Origin: an uncultured Clostridia bacterium
GTDB taxonomy: Bacteria > Bacillota > Clostridia > TANB77 > CAG-465
Length of the DNA: 64,000 nucleotides
Direction of reading: 5' to 3'
NCBI GenBank assembly: GCA_949106495.1
Contig: CARYZD010000001.1
Span: forward strand, 242,235-306,234
The notes beneath the pieces were generated by a model, which saw nothing but the letters and a program-made list of their open reading frames with translations, ran no database searches and was not told the DNA's origin. This document shows positions 25,736-34,863 of the stretch, piece by piece; within the stretch, counting starts at the first letter, position 1, and each line of letters opens with the position of its first letter. Both the position numbers and the translations under genes were made by a program.

Positions 25736-27385
25736 ATGGAAAAAATAAAGAAAAATAAAATAAAATTTAATATATTATCAGCATTAATTATCATTTCTTT
25801 TTGTATTGCAATTACACCAATAACTTTACAAAATGACACTTTTTACACAATAAAAATTGGTGAAACAATAAACCAAAATGGTATTGATATGCTAGACCAC
25901 TTTTCATGGAATGAAAATCTTCAATACACTTATCCTCATTGGCTTTATGATTTAATAATATATTTAATTTATAATAAATTTGGCTTTTTAGGCATTTACA
26001 TATCCACATGTATTTTATCTTCTCTTTTAGGACTTTCTATATATTATTGTAATACTAAATTAACAAAAAATAATGTAATGTCTTTTTTAATTACTTTACT
26101 AACTATGTTTTTAATGACTAGTTATATAACAGCAAGAGCACAAATTGTTACATTTATTTTATTTGTTTTTACAATATATTTTATTGAAAAATTTTTAAAG
26201 TCTGGAAAACCATTTTATGGAATTTTATTATTTATAATTAGTTTTCTTATTGCAAATATACATGTTGCTGTTTGGCCATTTTTCTTTATACTTTTCTTAC
26301 CTTATATTGGTGAAGAAGTAATTATTAATTTTGGAGATAAATTAGTTTCAAATTGTTCAATGATTAAAGCATATCAAAAAGATATAAAAAAATTAAAAGA
26401 TACTAACGCTAATAGTGAAAAGATATTAAAATATGAGCAAGAAATATTAAAACTTGAAAATGAAAGAAAAGAAAGAATAAATAACAGGAAAAACAAATTA
26501 AATAATTCATACAAAATAATTTTGAATAAAAACTCAAATGTAAAATGGCTTATTTTAATTATGAGTATCTGTGTGCTATCTGGATTATTAACTCCACTTG
26601 GATTAACACCTTATACTTATTTACCAAAAACACTACTAGGAAATAGTACACATTATATTTCTGAACATCTTCCAACTATATTAATTAGTAATGCACCTAT
26701 ACTTGTATTTTTAACATTATTCATAGGGATATTAGCATTTACTAAACAAAAAATAGAACTTAAGCATTTATTCCTAATAGGAGGTTTAATAGTACTTTCA
26801 TTACTATCATCAAGGCAAATATCTATGCTAGTATTATTAGGTTCATTTGTACTAACTAGATTTTCAGAAAATGTATTAATGCCAAATAAAAGTAAAGACT
26901 CGGAAAAAATAATTAATATACTATCAAATAATACTATAAGTTATTTGTATATATTTATGTTTATATTTATTATTATAATAACTCCATTATCTAAAAATAT
27001 TAATTCATCTTTTATAAATGAAAAGTATTATCCGACCCAAGCAACAGAATATATGAAAACTAATTTAGATGTTAAAAATATCAGATTATTTAACGAATAT
27101 GATTTTGGTAGTTATTTATTACTTAATGATATACCTGTATTTATCGATTCGAGAGCAGATTTATATCTTCCAGAATATAATGGAGAAAATTGTAATGTAT
27201 TTGATGATTTTATGAAAGTAAAATCTGGAAAAATATATTGTGAAGAAATATTTGAAAAATATAAAATTACTCATATTATTTTATCTAAAAATTCTTTAAT
27301 TAATATAGAAGTATCTGGGGCTAATAATGGAAAATATATTGAACTTTATTCGGATGATTATTTTGTAATTTATGAAAGAATTTAA
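25736..27385 (+). CDS. Polytopic membrane protein, probable GT-C-type glycosyltransferase
   Basis: This 549-residue protein has about ten hydrophobic segments split by a charged cytoplasmic-type loop (about 200-260, rich in Lys/Glu) and ends with a soluble C-terminal part. After the first helix comes NDTFYTIKIGETINQNG, then DHFSWNE and YPHWLYDLI. This resembles the first extracellular loop of GT-C membrane glycosyltransferases, where the pattern is D-x-[FW]-[WY]-x-I-x-x-G-E and the Asp is catalytic. The substrate is unknown. A lipid-linked sugar donor is the usual partner in that fold. It is one of few plus-strand genes, with its own promoter and terminator. The family call is from pattern memory only. 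Confidence 0.6.
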   Translation: MEKIKKNKIKFNILSALIIISFCIAITPITLQNDTFYTIKIGETINQNGIDMLDHFSWNENLQYTYPHWLYDLIIYLIYNKFGFLGIYISTCILSSLLGLSIYYCNTKLTKNNVMSFLITLLTMFLMTSYITARAQIVTFILFVFTIYFIEKFLKSGKPFYGILLFIISFLIANIHVAVWPFFFILFLPYIGEEVIINFGDKLVSNCSMIKAYQKDIKKLKDTNANSEKILKYEQEILKLENERKERINNRKNKLNNSYKIILNKNSNVKWLILIMSICVLSGLLTPLGLTPYTYLPKTLLGNSTHYISEHLPTILISNAPILVFLTLFIGILAFTKQKIELKHLFLIGGLIVLSLLSSRQISMLVLLGSFVLTRFSENVLMPNKSKDSEKIINILSNNTISYLYIFMFIFIIIITPLSKNINSSFINEKYYPTQATEYMKTNLDVKNIRLFNEYDFGSYLLLNDIPVFIDSRADLYLPEYNGENCNVFDDFMKVKSGKIYCEEIFEKYKITHIILSKNSLINIEVSGANNGKYIELYSDDYFVIYERI

Positions 27386-27387
27386 AT

Positions 27388-27426
27388 AAAAATAGAAAAT
27401 GAATTTTATTTCATTTTCTATTTTTT
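27388..27426. terminator. Bidirectional terminator between convergent genes
   Basis: AAAAATAGAAAATGA and TCATTTTCTATTTTTT form a long stem with A and T tracts on either side. It serves the plus-strand membrane gene and the minus-strand pilin-like gene. Confidence 0.85.
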
Positions 27427-27434
27427 GATATAAA

Positions 27435-29372
27435 CTATTTTATAGTTATTGAACAATCTTCTTTTTTGCTTTTAATAACTGCAATAGTCATAATACTAAT
27501 ACCAACTATAACAAATAAAATAATTCCTATTCCACCTGTTTCTGGTAATGTAAATCCTTTTGAGTTTTTAACTTGCACTGCTGTATCATATGTTGTTTTA
27601 CCAACTTTTACTTCTAATGGATTTAAAAGTAAGTTATATGATTTAGTAACTTCTTCTCCATTAACTGTAGTTGTATATGTTGGAGCTTGAGTCTCAACTA
27701 ACCAGTATGTTGAATCATCTCCATTATCTTCATATGCTAATCCTTTTATATCTGCTATACCATTTACATCTGTTATAACTTCTATATCATTAGAATTATT
27801 ATCTTGTACAAATATTCCAGCTTTTGCATTTTCTTTAGATGTCGCAATTTTAAATTTAGCACCTGCTAATTTTAATTCTACATCTTTCTTATCTACTTTT
27901 TCTATTTTTAATGCTCCTGTATGTACTTCTGCATTATCTTCTAAAGTTATACTATCTCCCTCAAGTACTCCATTTTCTGAAATCTTAGATCTATATATAC
28001 ATTTAGCTGTGTTTACTATTCCATCTCCACCTATTATTTCATCAGTATTAAAATCTAATGTAGCAGAAAATTTTATTATTATTTCATCATAAAGTATAAT
28101 TCCATTATTATCAGTTTCATTCATTGATATACTTTCACAACTAATACCTAATTGATTCATATCAGCGATATATTTAGGATTATCTATATTAATAATATTT
28201 GAATCTTTTACTCCTTGTAGTACTATACTATTTTCATCTAATATTAATCCATCTGGAAGTGAATCCATAATAACCATTGTTGCTCTTTCATCTTTTTTTA
28301 CTGCATCTTTATAATTTTTTGGAATACTTACTCTAATTTCAAATTTAGCTTTATTATATTTACCTAAACTTACACTGTCTTTTAATTCTCCTGTAAGACT
28401 TTCTACTTTTTTAGTAAATTTTACTCTTTCATTTACATATGTAGCTGATGTTATATTTTCTTGTTGTGTAACATTACTTATATATTCTTTACAATTATCA
28501 GATAATACATCTATATCCTCAAGATCTGTTCTTATAATTGCATCATTATAATTAGTAACTACTTCTCCATTTTCATTAATATAAAAACAAAATTTACTTA
28601 TAGTTGAATTATCTATAATATAACTTTCAGGTGCAGAAGTTTCTACTAATCTATAAACTACTTCTCCTCCATTTATTCTTCTTGGTAAATTATTTAAAGT
28701 GATTTTTCCATTTTCATCTGTTGTTAATATTAATATTTCACTATTATTTTTATAATCAGTCCAAAAATCCCAATCACCAACATTAGCAGAACCATGCCAA
28801 TTTGAAAAAATAACATCATTTTTTTGTTTATATTGAATCTTAAAAGAAACATTTTTAAGAGGATTGTTATCTGTATCAACTTTATTTAATTCAAAATTCC
28901 CATAAATTGACTGTACTTTAGGTTCAACAGTTACATCATAACTATAACCTACTCCATTAACATTAGTCATTGGTATATCTATAAGAAAATCCTCATATTT
29001 TTCTACTCCATAACCATAACTTTCATTTGTATTATAAGCTAAATTAACACTTACCAAATATCTTCCTAACTCTAAATTAGAAAATACAACTTTTCCTTCA
29101 CTATTAGTTATTGCTGTTTGAGTTGGAGTCAAGCCACTAATATGATATGCTTGCTCAACAGTATCAATAGATTCATCAACTTTATATATTTCATATGGTA
29201 CACCTTCAATTGGAGTACTATTTTCTATATTACCATTTTTTTGTTCATGACAAATAATTGTAAGAGAACCTCTTTGTTCTCCAGCTGCATTTACTTTTAT
29301 AGCTAGTGTTGACACTACTGTTAAAACTAAAACCATAAATATAAATGCAATATTTTTTGTTTTCTTATTCAT
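27435..29372 (-). CDS. LPETG-anchored pilin-like Cna-B surface protein
   Basis: This sortase substrate resembles a Gram-positive major pilin (SpaA/FimP type). The 645 residues have a signal peptide (1-29, ending VNAAG) and an N-terminal Cna-B-like domain. The YDVTVEPK segment near residue 155 is similar to the pilin motif whose Lys is used for polymerisation. Further Cna-B domains carry E-boxes (YRLVETSAPESY, YWLVETQAP). The end is LPETG (609-613), a membrane helix and a basic tail. The ATG follows AAGGGAG. No pilin sortase or minor pilin is beside it, unlike normal pilus loci, so it may be an adhesin rather than a pilus shaft. Confidence 0.88.
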   Translation of the reverse strand: MNKKTKNIAFIFMVLVLTVVSTLAIKVNAAGEQRGSLTIICHEQKNGNIENSTPIEGVPYEIYKVDESIDTVEQAYHISGLTPTQTAITNSEGKVVFSNLELGRYLVSVNLAYNTNESYGYGVEKYEDFLIDIPMTNVNGVGYSYDVTVEPKVQSIYGNFELNKVDTDNNPLKNVSFKIQYKQKNDVIFSNWHGSANVGDWDFWTDYKNNSEILILTTDENGKITLNNLPRRINGGEVVYRLVETSAPESYIIDNSTISKFCFYINENGEVVTNYNDAIIRTDLEDIDVLSDNCKEYISNVTQQENITSATYVNERVKFTKKVESLTGELKDSVSLGKYNKAKFEIRVSIPKNYKDAVKKDERATMVIMDSLPDGLILDENSIVLQGVKDSNIINIDNPKYIADMNQLGISCESISMNETDNNGIILYDEIIIKFSATLDFNTDEIIGGDGIVNTAKCIYRSKISENGVLEGDSITLEDNAEVHTGALKIEKVDKKDVELKLAGAKFKIATSKENAKAGIFVQDNNSNDIEVITDVNGIADIKGLAYEDNGDDSTYWLVETQAPTYTTTVNGEEVTKSYNLLLNPLEVKVGKTTYDTAVQVKNSKGFTLPETGGIGIILFVIVGISIMTIAVIKSKKEDCSITIK

Positions 29373-29554
29373 AAATAAACTCCCTTCTTATAACTTGTTC
29401 TTATATACTTTTTACAGCCTCCTTTCATAATAAATATTATATTTTTATATAAGACCAATACAAAGTAATTATATATTTTTTTGATAATTTTTGTCTATAT
29501 TTGTGTTATTTTTTATCTTAAATTTCATCTATTTTACCAAAATATTACATTATC

Positions 29555-29594
29555 AAAAAAAATAGATGAAAAATTTAATTTCATCTATTTTTTT
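29555..29594 (-). terminator. Terminator after the frameshifted anchored gene
   Basis: AAAAAATAGATGAAA and its complement TTTCATCTATTTTTT form a perfect stem of about 15 pairs ten bases past the stop codon. Confidence 0.8.
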
Positions 29595-29603
29595 ACTTCT
29601 ATT

Positions 29604-30324
29604 TTATTCGAAAAATTTTGTAGTAACTTCTCTAAACTCTATATCTGAATATCGAATAATAATAGGCTTATTCTTGTTTAAAAGAAGACCATTCATATCA
29701 CCTTGCTCTTCATCAGTTTTTAATGTTTTATTTGGTTTTATAACTAAATTATCATTAAAGCATCCAGCATATTCTATAGTGTTTTGGATAGTTCTTCCTG
29801 AATCATCTTTTGTAAAGAAAATTACTTGACTAGGATATAAATTTCTTTCCCCATTGTTTTTTATCTCACAAATAAAAGTTTCTTCTTCTTTTATTAAATT
29901 AAATGAAATTTCATCCGGATAATAATTTATCATATCGTAATCTACTGAAATTTCTTTCAAAGATAAATCATTTGTAGTATTATATGCCACTACTTTATAT
30001 TCCTCATCTGGTAACATATCATAAAGGTCATATATTCCGTTCTCCTATAGAAAATTCAATTTTCTTTAAATATCTACCTGATGTATTTTTCATAATTACT
30101 TCATAGCATTCTACATTATATTCATCGTTATATTTTTTCTCTGAGCTAATTATTTCTAAGTTTTTATTTTTTTCCTCTTTAATATTTGAACATTCTTCAA
30201 CTTTAGAATTAATATTTAATAATTCTTCTTTTTCATTTTTTAAATGATTTATTGTGCCAACTAAAACACCTCCAATAACAATAGCTCCTATTGTCATACC
30301 TATTAAATAACTTTTTAGATCCAT
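29604..30324 (-). pseudogene. Frameshifted gene for a membrane-anchored protein of unknown function
   Basis: Two overlapping frames make one protein. The first (30324-30028) starts MDLKSYLIGM, with a membrane helix (about 5-25), a coiled region and a beta-rich start ending KKIEFSIGE. The second (to 29604) continues directly as NGIYDLYDMLPDEEYKVVAY and onward for about 140 residues. The switch needs a +1 shift at GGAGAACGG (30037-30045). A complete protein would have about 240 residues with two similar beta domains (each with a KN-[TN]-G segment) that resemble FxLYD-type modules. A single-base insertion or an assembly error is likelier than programmed shifting, as no slippery run is present. 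Confidence 0.7.
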
Positions 30325-30365
30325 AAAATCTACCTCCTTTTTAATATATATAAGGTAAAATGACT

Positions 30366-30379
30366 AAACTAATTAGTTT
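30366..30379. promoter_or_regulatory. 14-base perfect palindrome AAACTAATTAGTTT
   Basis: This perfect palindrome lies about 20-30 bases after the expected start of the minus-strand transcript at 30406-30434. It could be an operator. Nothing else in the window shares it exactly. Confidence 0.4.
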
Positions 30380-30405
30380 CTTCCTTATACTAAATTTACA
30401 TTATA

Positions 30406-30434
30406 ATTATACCACCTTCTCTATTTTATGTCAA
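30406..30434 (-). promoter_or_regulatory. Consensus promoter of the frameshifted anchored gene
   Basis: TTGACA (30429-30434), a 17-base spacer ending TGG (extended -10), and TATAAT (30406-30411) are a perfect sigma-A match on the minus strand. The gene behind it is frameshifted. Confidence 0.8.
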
Positions 30435-30442
30435 CATTTAAA

Positions 30443-30471
30443 TTGACTTATACTAATATCAATGGTATAAT
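30443..30471 (+). promoter_or_regulatory. Promoter of the HTH gene
   Basis: TTGACT (30443-30448), a 17-base spacer ending TGG, and TATAAT (30466-30471) on the plus strand. It is back to back with the minus-strand promoter, their -35 boxes only nine bases apart. Confidence 0.8.
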
Positions 30472-30523
30472 TAAAGTGTATTACAATATTATACTACTAA
30501 ATAATTATATTGGAGGTGATTAT

Positions 30524-30971
30524 ATGGCTAAAAAATTAAGCCAAACCGATTTGCAAAATATTTGTAAAAGATATGTTTTTGATGATATATCTATGGAGCA
30601 ACTTGCAAAAGATTACGCTTGTTCTTCTAGCCACATATCAAAATCTATACATAAGGCTATAGTACTAAGTATAGTAGATATAGATATGGCAAATAAAATA
30701 AAAATAAAAGCTTCAAATAATATGGACAAAAAAATGAGAGAAATGCGGATTTAGACATAAATCATATAAAGTAGAAAGGACTTATGAGAAGCTAATCTCA
30801 CAAGCTATAAATAGAACAAAAGTAATTTGTCAAATTGAAGAGATTGAACACAAGCTTAATACTTATAATTCAACTTATTCAGATGCAGATGAATACACTA
30901 CATCAAAAGATGAACTAGAACAAAAATTAAAATATTTAAATGCAGAAAAAAGAAAACTTGAAAAAGTGTAA
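30524..30971 (+). pseudogene. Frameshifted gene for an HTH and coiled-coil protein
   Basis: The frame from the ATG at 30524 (behind TTGGAGGTGAT) gives 76 residues with a sigma-like or Trp-repressor-like helix-turn-helix: DISMEQLAKDYACSSSHISK at about 24-43. It stops at 30754. A second frame runs without interruption from just before that stop to 30971 and encodes RHKSYKVERTYEKLISQ followed by a coiled coil (IEEIEHKLNTYN, DELEQKLKYLNAEKRKLEK). The normal protein would be about 150 residues. The shift lies near ATGAGAGAAATGCGG (about 30733-30750). I infer mutation or assembly error. The 76-residue HTH part alone might still bind DNA. Confidence 0.65.
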
Positions 30972-30972
30972 T

Positions 30973-31009
30973 AAAAAAGAAATTGAAATAAAATTCAATT
31001 TCTTTTTTT
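30973..31009. terminator. Bidirectional terminator between the HTH gene and eno
   Basis: AAAAAAGAAATTGAA and TTCAATTTCTTTTTTT pair perfectly over about 15 bases with a six-base loop. It serves both convergent transcripts. Confidence 0.85.
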
Positions 31010-31035
31010 TATTTTATATATCTTTATTAAATTTC

Positions 31036-32349
31036 TTATTTAATGTTAAAGAATACATTTTCACCATTATATTGTGCAACAGAACCTAATTCTTCTTCTA
31101 TTCTCATTAATTGGTTATATTTACATACTCTATCTGTTCTTGATGGAGCACCAGTTTTGATTTGTCCAGCGTTCATTGCAACAACTAAATCTGCAATTGT
31201 AGTATCTTCTGTTTCACCAGATCTGTGAGATACAACTGCTGTATATCCAGCTCTATTAGCCATTTTAATAGCATCTAGAGTTTCTGTAATAGTACCAATT
31301 TGGTTTAATTTGATAAGAATTGAGTTTGCAACTCCAAGTTTAATTCCTTTTTCAAGTCTTTCAGTATTTGTAACGAATAAATCATCACCTACTAATTGTA
31401 CTTTATCTCCAAGTTTTTCAGTAAGTAATTTCCATCCTTCCCAATCTTCTTCAGCAAGCGCATCTTCAAGAGAGATTAATGGATATTTAGATACCATATC
31501 TTCCCAGAAAGCAACCATTTCTTCAGCAGTATATAATTTATCTGTTTTCCAGAAATAGTAGCATCCTTCTTTTCCAATTTTTTTAGCTTCGTCATACATT
31601 TCAGTTGCAGCAGCATCAATTGCAAGTTTAAAGTCTACACCTGGTTTGTATCCAGCTTTTTCTATAGCTTTTACTATAAATTGGAAAGCTTCTTCATCTG
31701 ATCCTAAGTTTGGAGCAAATCCACCTTCATCACCTACAGAAGTTGCAAGTCCAGCTTCTTTTAATACAGCTTTTAAGTTGTGGAATACTTCTGCACACAT
31801 TCTTAAAGCTTCTTTAAATGAAGGAGCACCTACAGGCATAACCATAAATTCTTGAATATTTACTGTGTTATCTGCATGTTTACCACCATTTAATATGTTC
31901 ATCATTGGAACTGGTAATTCTTTAGCATTTACTCCACCTAAGTAATTATATAAACTAACTCCTAAAGCTTCAGCAGCAGCTCTAGCTACAGCCATAGAAA
32001 CTCCAAGAATAGCATTTGCACCTAATTTACCTTTGTTTGGTGTACCATCTAGTGCAATCATAGCTTCATCAATTTCAACTTGATCTAAAGCATTCATTCC
32101 TTCAATTTCAGGAGCAATAATGTCATTAACATTATCTACTGCTTTTTGAGTTCCTTTTCCTAAATATCTTGATTTGTCTCCATCTCTTAATTCAACTGCT
32201 TCAAAAGCTCCTGTTGATGCTCCAGATGGAACTGCAGCACGTCCTACGAATCCTCCGTCTACTACAACTTCAACTTCAACTGTAGGATTTCCTCTTGAGT
32301 CTAAAATTTCTCTTGCGTATACTGTTTCAATTTGTAAGTATTGTTTCAT
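31036..32349 (-). CDS. eno: Enolase
   Basis: This cytoplasmic enzyme turns 2-phosphoglycerate into phosphoenolpyruvate. The 437 residues contain the N-terminal ARxILDSRGNPTVEVEV start, the GGxHAxN-like GGKHADN segment, DDLFVTN, the catalytic LIKLNQIGT Lys region and the late SHRSGETEDTTIADL signature. The ATG follows AAGGAGGAA. It is the last gene of the glycolytic operon, 40 bases after the zinc-ribbon gene, and is followed by a bidirectional terminator. Confidence 0.98.
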   Translation of the reverse strand: MKQYLQIETVYAREILDSRGNPTVEVEVVVDGGFVGRAAVPSGASTGAFEAVELRDGDKSRYLGKGTQKAVDNVNDIIAPEIEGMNALDQVEIDEAMIALDGTPNKGKLGANAILGVSMAVARAAAEALGVSLYNYLGGVNAKELPVPMMNILNGGKHADNTVNIQEFMVMPVGAPSFKEALRMCAEVFHNLKAVLKEAGLATSVGDEGGFAPNLGSDEEAFQFIVKAIEKAGYKPGVDFKLAIDAAATEMYDEAKKIGKEGCYYFWKTDKLYTAEEMVAFWEDMVSKYPLISLEDALAEEDWEGWKLLTEKLGDKVQLVGDDLFVTNTERLEKGIKLGVANSILIKLNQIGTITETLDAIKMANRAGYTAVVSHRSGETEDTTIADLVVAMNAGQIKTGAPSRTDRVCKYNQLMRIEEELGSVAQYNGENVFFNIK

Positions 32350-32389
32350 TTAAAATTCCTCCTTATACTTAACTAATAATTTATTAAAA

Positions 32390-33247
32390 CTACATAATAT
32401 CACGTAGTTTTTGCCTTCTTTGTCTTTCTTCTGCCCTTTGAAGTAACTCATTTCTTCTCTTTTGATATTTTTCCTCAATTTCTTTTTTATATTCATCACT
32501 TCTAATTTTTGCTTCTTGTTTATCATACTCTTTTATTCTTTGTCTTAGTTCATAGTCTGGTATAGCGTACTGGTTGTCCTCTATATAATATTCAAGCTCT
32601 GCTTTATATAATTCATCTTCTTCTATATTTTCTGTATATTCTTCAAGTATCTCCTCTGTTTTTTCCTCAGCTTTATATACTTCAAGAACCCCATCAGAAA
32701 GCTCATATATTGTTTTTCTAAATTCTAACCAATCTATATCTAATTTTTTACCACCATATCTATTAACTATATTCTTAGACATATTTGTAAAAAGTACAGC
32801 AAATCTTTTAGGCGAAATTTCCTTGTTAAAGAGTCTTTCTTTTAAGTCTTTAGCTAAATCTTTTAAATCATCTTTTATTTGATCTATTTTCTTACTTTTA
32901 GCTTTTTCCTCTTGATGTTTTTGTTTCTCTTCTTTTTGCTTTTCTTTTTTTTCTATATATTTATCATATTCCTCTACAGTTACTGTCTCATATAATACTA
33001 CTTTATTACAATTTGGACATTTTATTGTAAGAGGATCATCTTTTACAATATAATAATTAAAAGGATGTAAGTATTTTGGCATATTAGATAAATCATACAT
33101 AGCCCCACATGACTTGCATTTAAATATCTCTCTTTTTGTATCTTCACTTTCATCGTCTTCTTCATCAAATACTTCAATACCTTTGACTACATCAGCCCAA
33201 TAATCACTTGAAGATTTTACTTGATATTTTTCTTCATCAAAATCCAT
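32390..33247 (-). CDS. Zinc-ribbon and coiled-coil protein in the glycolytic operon
   Basis: I do not recognise a family. The 285 residues are soluble. Near residues 43-81 two CxxC pairs (FKCKSCGAMY and IKCPNCNKVV) about 33 residues apart suggest a zinc ribbon. The rest is highly charged and mainly helical: a long Lys/Glu coil (about 90-140), a middle segment (KRFAVLFTNMSKNIVNRYGG) and a basic C-terminal coil. The ATG follows AAAGGAGGAAG. It sits between gpmI and eno, 22 and 40 bases from them, so it is co-expressed with lower glycolysis. That position is unusual. RNA or protein binding is a guess. Confidence 0.75.
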   Translation of the reverse strand: MDFDEEKYQVKSSSDYWADVVKGIEVFDEEDDESEDTKREIFKCKSCGAMYDLSNMPKYLHPFNYYIVKDDPLTIKCPNCNKVVLYETVTVEEYDKYIEKKEKQKEEKQKHQEEKAKSKKIDQIKDDLKDLAKDLKERLFNKEISPKRFAVLFTNMSKNIVNRYGGKKLDIDWLEFRKTIYELSDGVLEVYKAEEKTEEILEEYTENIEEDELYKAELEYYIEDNQYAIPDYELRQRIKEYDKQEAKIRSDEYKKEIEEKYQKRRNELLQRAEERQRRQKLRDIM

Positions 33248-33269
33248 ACTTACTTCCTCCTTTTACTTA

Positions 33270-34808
33270 TTAATTTAATTCTACTAATGATTCACCTGTC
33301 ATTTCACTTGGAATCTCTTCATTCATCATAGTAAGTAATGTTGGTGTTAAATCACAAAGTCTTCCTGGTTTTAAAGTTTTAACTCTATCTGATACAACAA
33401 TTAAAGGTACATCAAATGTTGAATGAGATGTTATTGGTTCACCAGTTTTTAAATCTAACATTTGTTCACAGTTTCCATGGTCAGCTGTTATTAAAGCTTC
33501 TCCACCTACTTCTTCAATTTTAGATATAACTTTTCCAACACATTCATCTAATGCTTCAACAGCTTCAATTGCTTTTTCAAGATTTCCAGTATGTCCTACC
33601 ATATCTCCATTTGCAAAGTTAACTATTATTACATCACATGTTTTGTCTTCAATAACTTTAACTAAACTTTCAGCTACCTCATATGCAGACATTTCTGGTT
33701 TTAAATCATATGTAGCAACTTTAGGTGAATTTATTAATATTCTTTGTTCTCCTTCATATGGTTCTTCTTTTCCTCCATTAAAGAAGAATGTAACATGTGC
33801 ATATTTTTCAGTTTCAGCAATTCTTAGTTGTGTATATCCTTTTTTAGATATATACTCTCCAAATGTATTTACTAATACTTGTGGTTTATATGCTACTGAT
33901 ACTGTTTTAATGCTTTCATCATATTGAGTCATAGTTACAAATGTTAAATTATTTATAGCTTTTCTTTCAAAAGCATCAAACTCTGGTAACATAAATGCTT
34001 TTGTTAACTCTCTTGCTCTATCTGGTCTAAAGTTGAAATAAATAACAGAATCATTATCTCCTATTGTAGCTAGTGGTTTATCTTCAGAATCTGTTAATAC
34101 AACAGGTTTAACAAATTCATCAAATTCTTGAGCTTCATATGAAGTTTCTATGGCTTTTTGTGCAATTTTATATTCTTCACCTTTACCATAGGCTATTGCA
34201 TCATATGCAAGCTTTACTCTTTCCCATCTATTATCTCTATCCATAGCATAATATCTTCCTGAAAGAGTTGCTATTTTTCCAACTCCAATTTCTTTCATTT
34301 TTTCTTCAAGTTTTTTTACATAGTCTACAGCCGATGTTGGAGGTGTATCTCTTCCATCAAGTATTGCATGTACAAAAACTTTTTCTAATCCTTCTCTTTT
34401 AGCCATTTCAAGTAAAGCTATTAAATGGTCTATATGAGAATGAACACCGCCATCTGATACAAGACCTAATAAATGTAAAGCCGAGTTATTTTTCTTTACA
34501 TTTTCCATGGCTATTTTTAATTCTTTATTATTATAAAAATCACCATCTTGTATTTGTTTTGTTATTCTAGTTAATTCTTGATATACAATTCTTCCTGCAC
34601 CTATATTTGTATGACCAACTTCTGAATTTCCCATTTGACCTTCTGGAAGTCCTACCGCCATACCACTTGTTTGAACATATGTATTAGGGTATTTTATTGT
34701 TAGTCTATCAAGATTAGGAGTATTTGCTAGTTTAAAAGCATTTCCTTTTTCTTCATCATTTAATCCAACCCCATCCATAATCATAAGTAAATATTGTCTA
34801 TTTTTCAT
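33270..34808 (-). CDS. gpmI: 2,3-bisphosphoglycerate-independent phosphoglycerate mutase
   Basis: This manganese enzyme interconverts 3- and 2-phosphoglycerate. Conserved pieces in order are MIMDGVGL, GNSEVGH with the phosphorylated Ser, HSHIDHL, GRDTPP, FRPDRAREL, NFANGDMVGHTG and TADHGNCEQM. I chose the ATG at 34808 (MKNRQYLLM), behind GAAGG. A TTG two codons earlier is in frame but has worse spacing. It is the fourth gene of the operon, after tpiA. Confidence 0.97.
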   Translation of the reverse strand: MKNRQYLLMIMDGVGLNDEEKGNAFKLANTPNLDRLTIKYPNTYVQTSGMAVGLPEGQMGNSEVGHTNIGAGRIVYQELTRITKQIQDGDFYNNKELKIAMENVKKNNSALHLLGLVSDGGVHSHIDHLIALLEMAKREGLEKVFVHAILDGRDTPPTSAVDYVKKLEEKMKEIGVGKIATLSGRYYAMDRDNRWERVKLAYDAIAYGKGEEYKIAQKAIETSYEAQEFDEFVKPVVLTDSEDKPLATIGDNDSVIYFNFRPDRARELTKAFMLPEFDAFERKAINNLTFVTMTQYDESIKTVSVAYKPQVLVNTFGEYISKKGYTQLRIAETEKYAHVTFFFNGGKEEPYEGEQRILINSPKVATYDLKPEMSAYEVAESLVKVIEDKTCDVIIVNFANGDMVGHTGNLEKAIEAVEALDECVGKVISKIEEVGGEALITADHGNCEQMLDLKTGEPITSHSTFDVPLIVVSDRVKTLKPGRLCDLTPTLLTMMNEEIPSEMTGESLVELN

Positions 34809-34863
34809 TATCAAAAACCTTCACTTTCTAGCCTTTTACAGCATTACTATTATATCATTATTC

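Noticed and set aside
29373..29430. A 19-codon leader frame (MKGGCKKYIR and onward) overlapping the start of the LPETG protein gene
   Set aside because: Its ATG lacks a ribosome site and nothing in it suggests attenuation.
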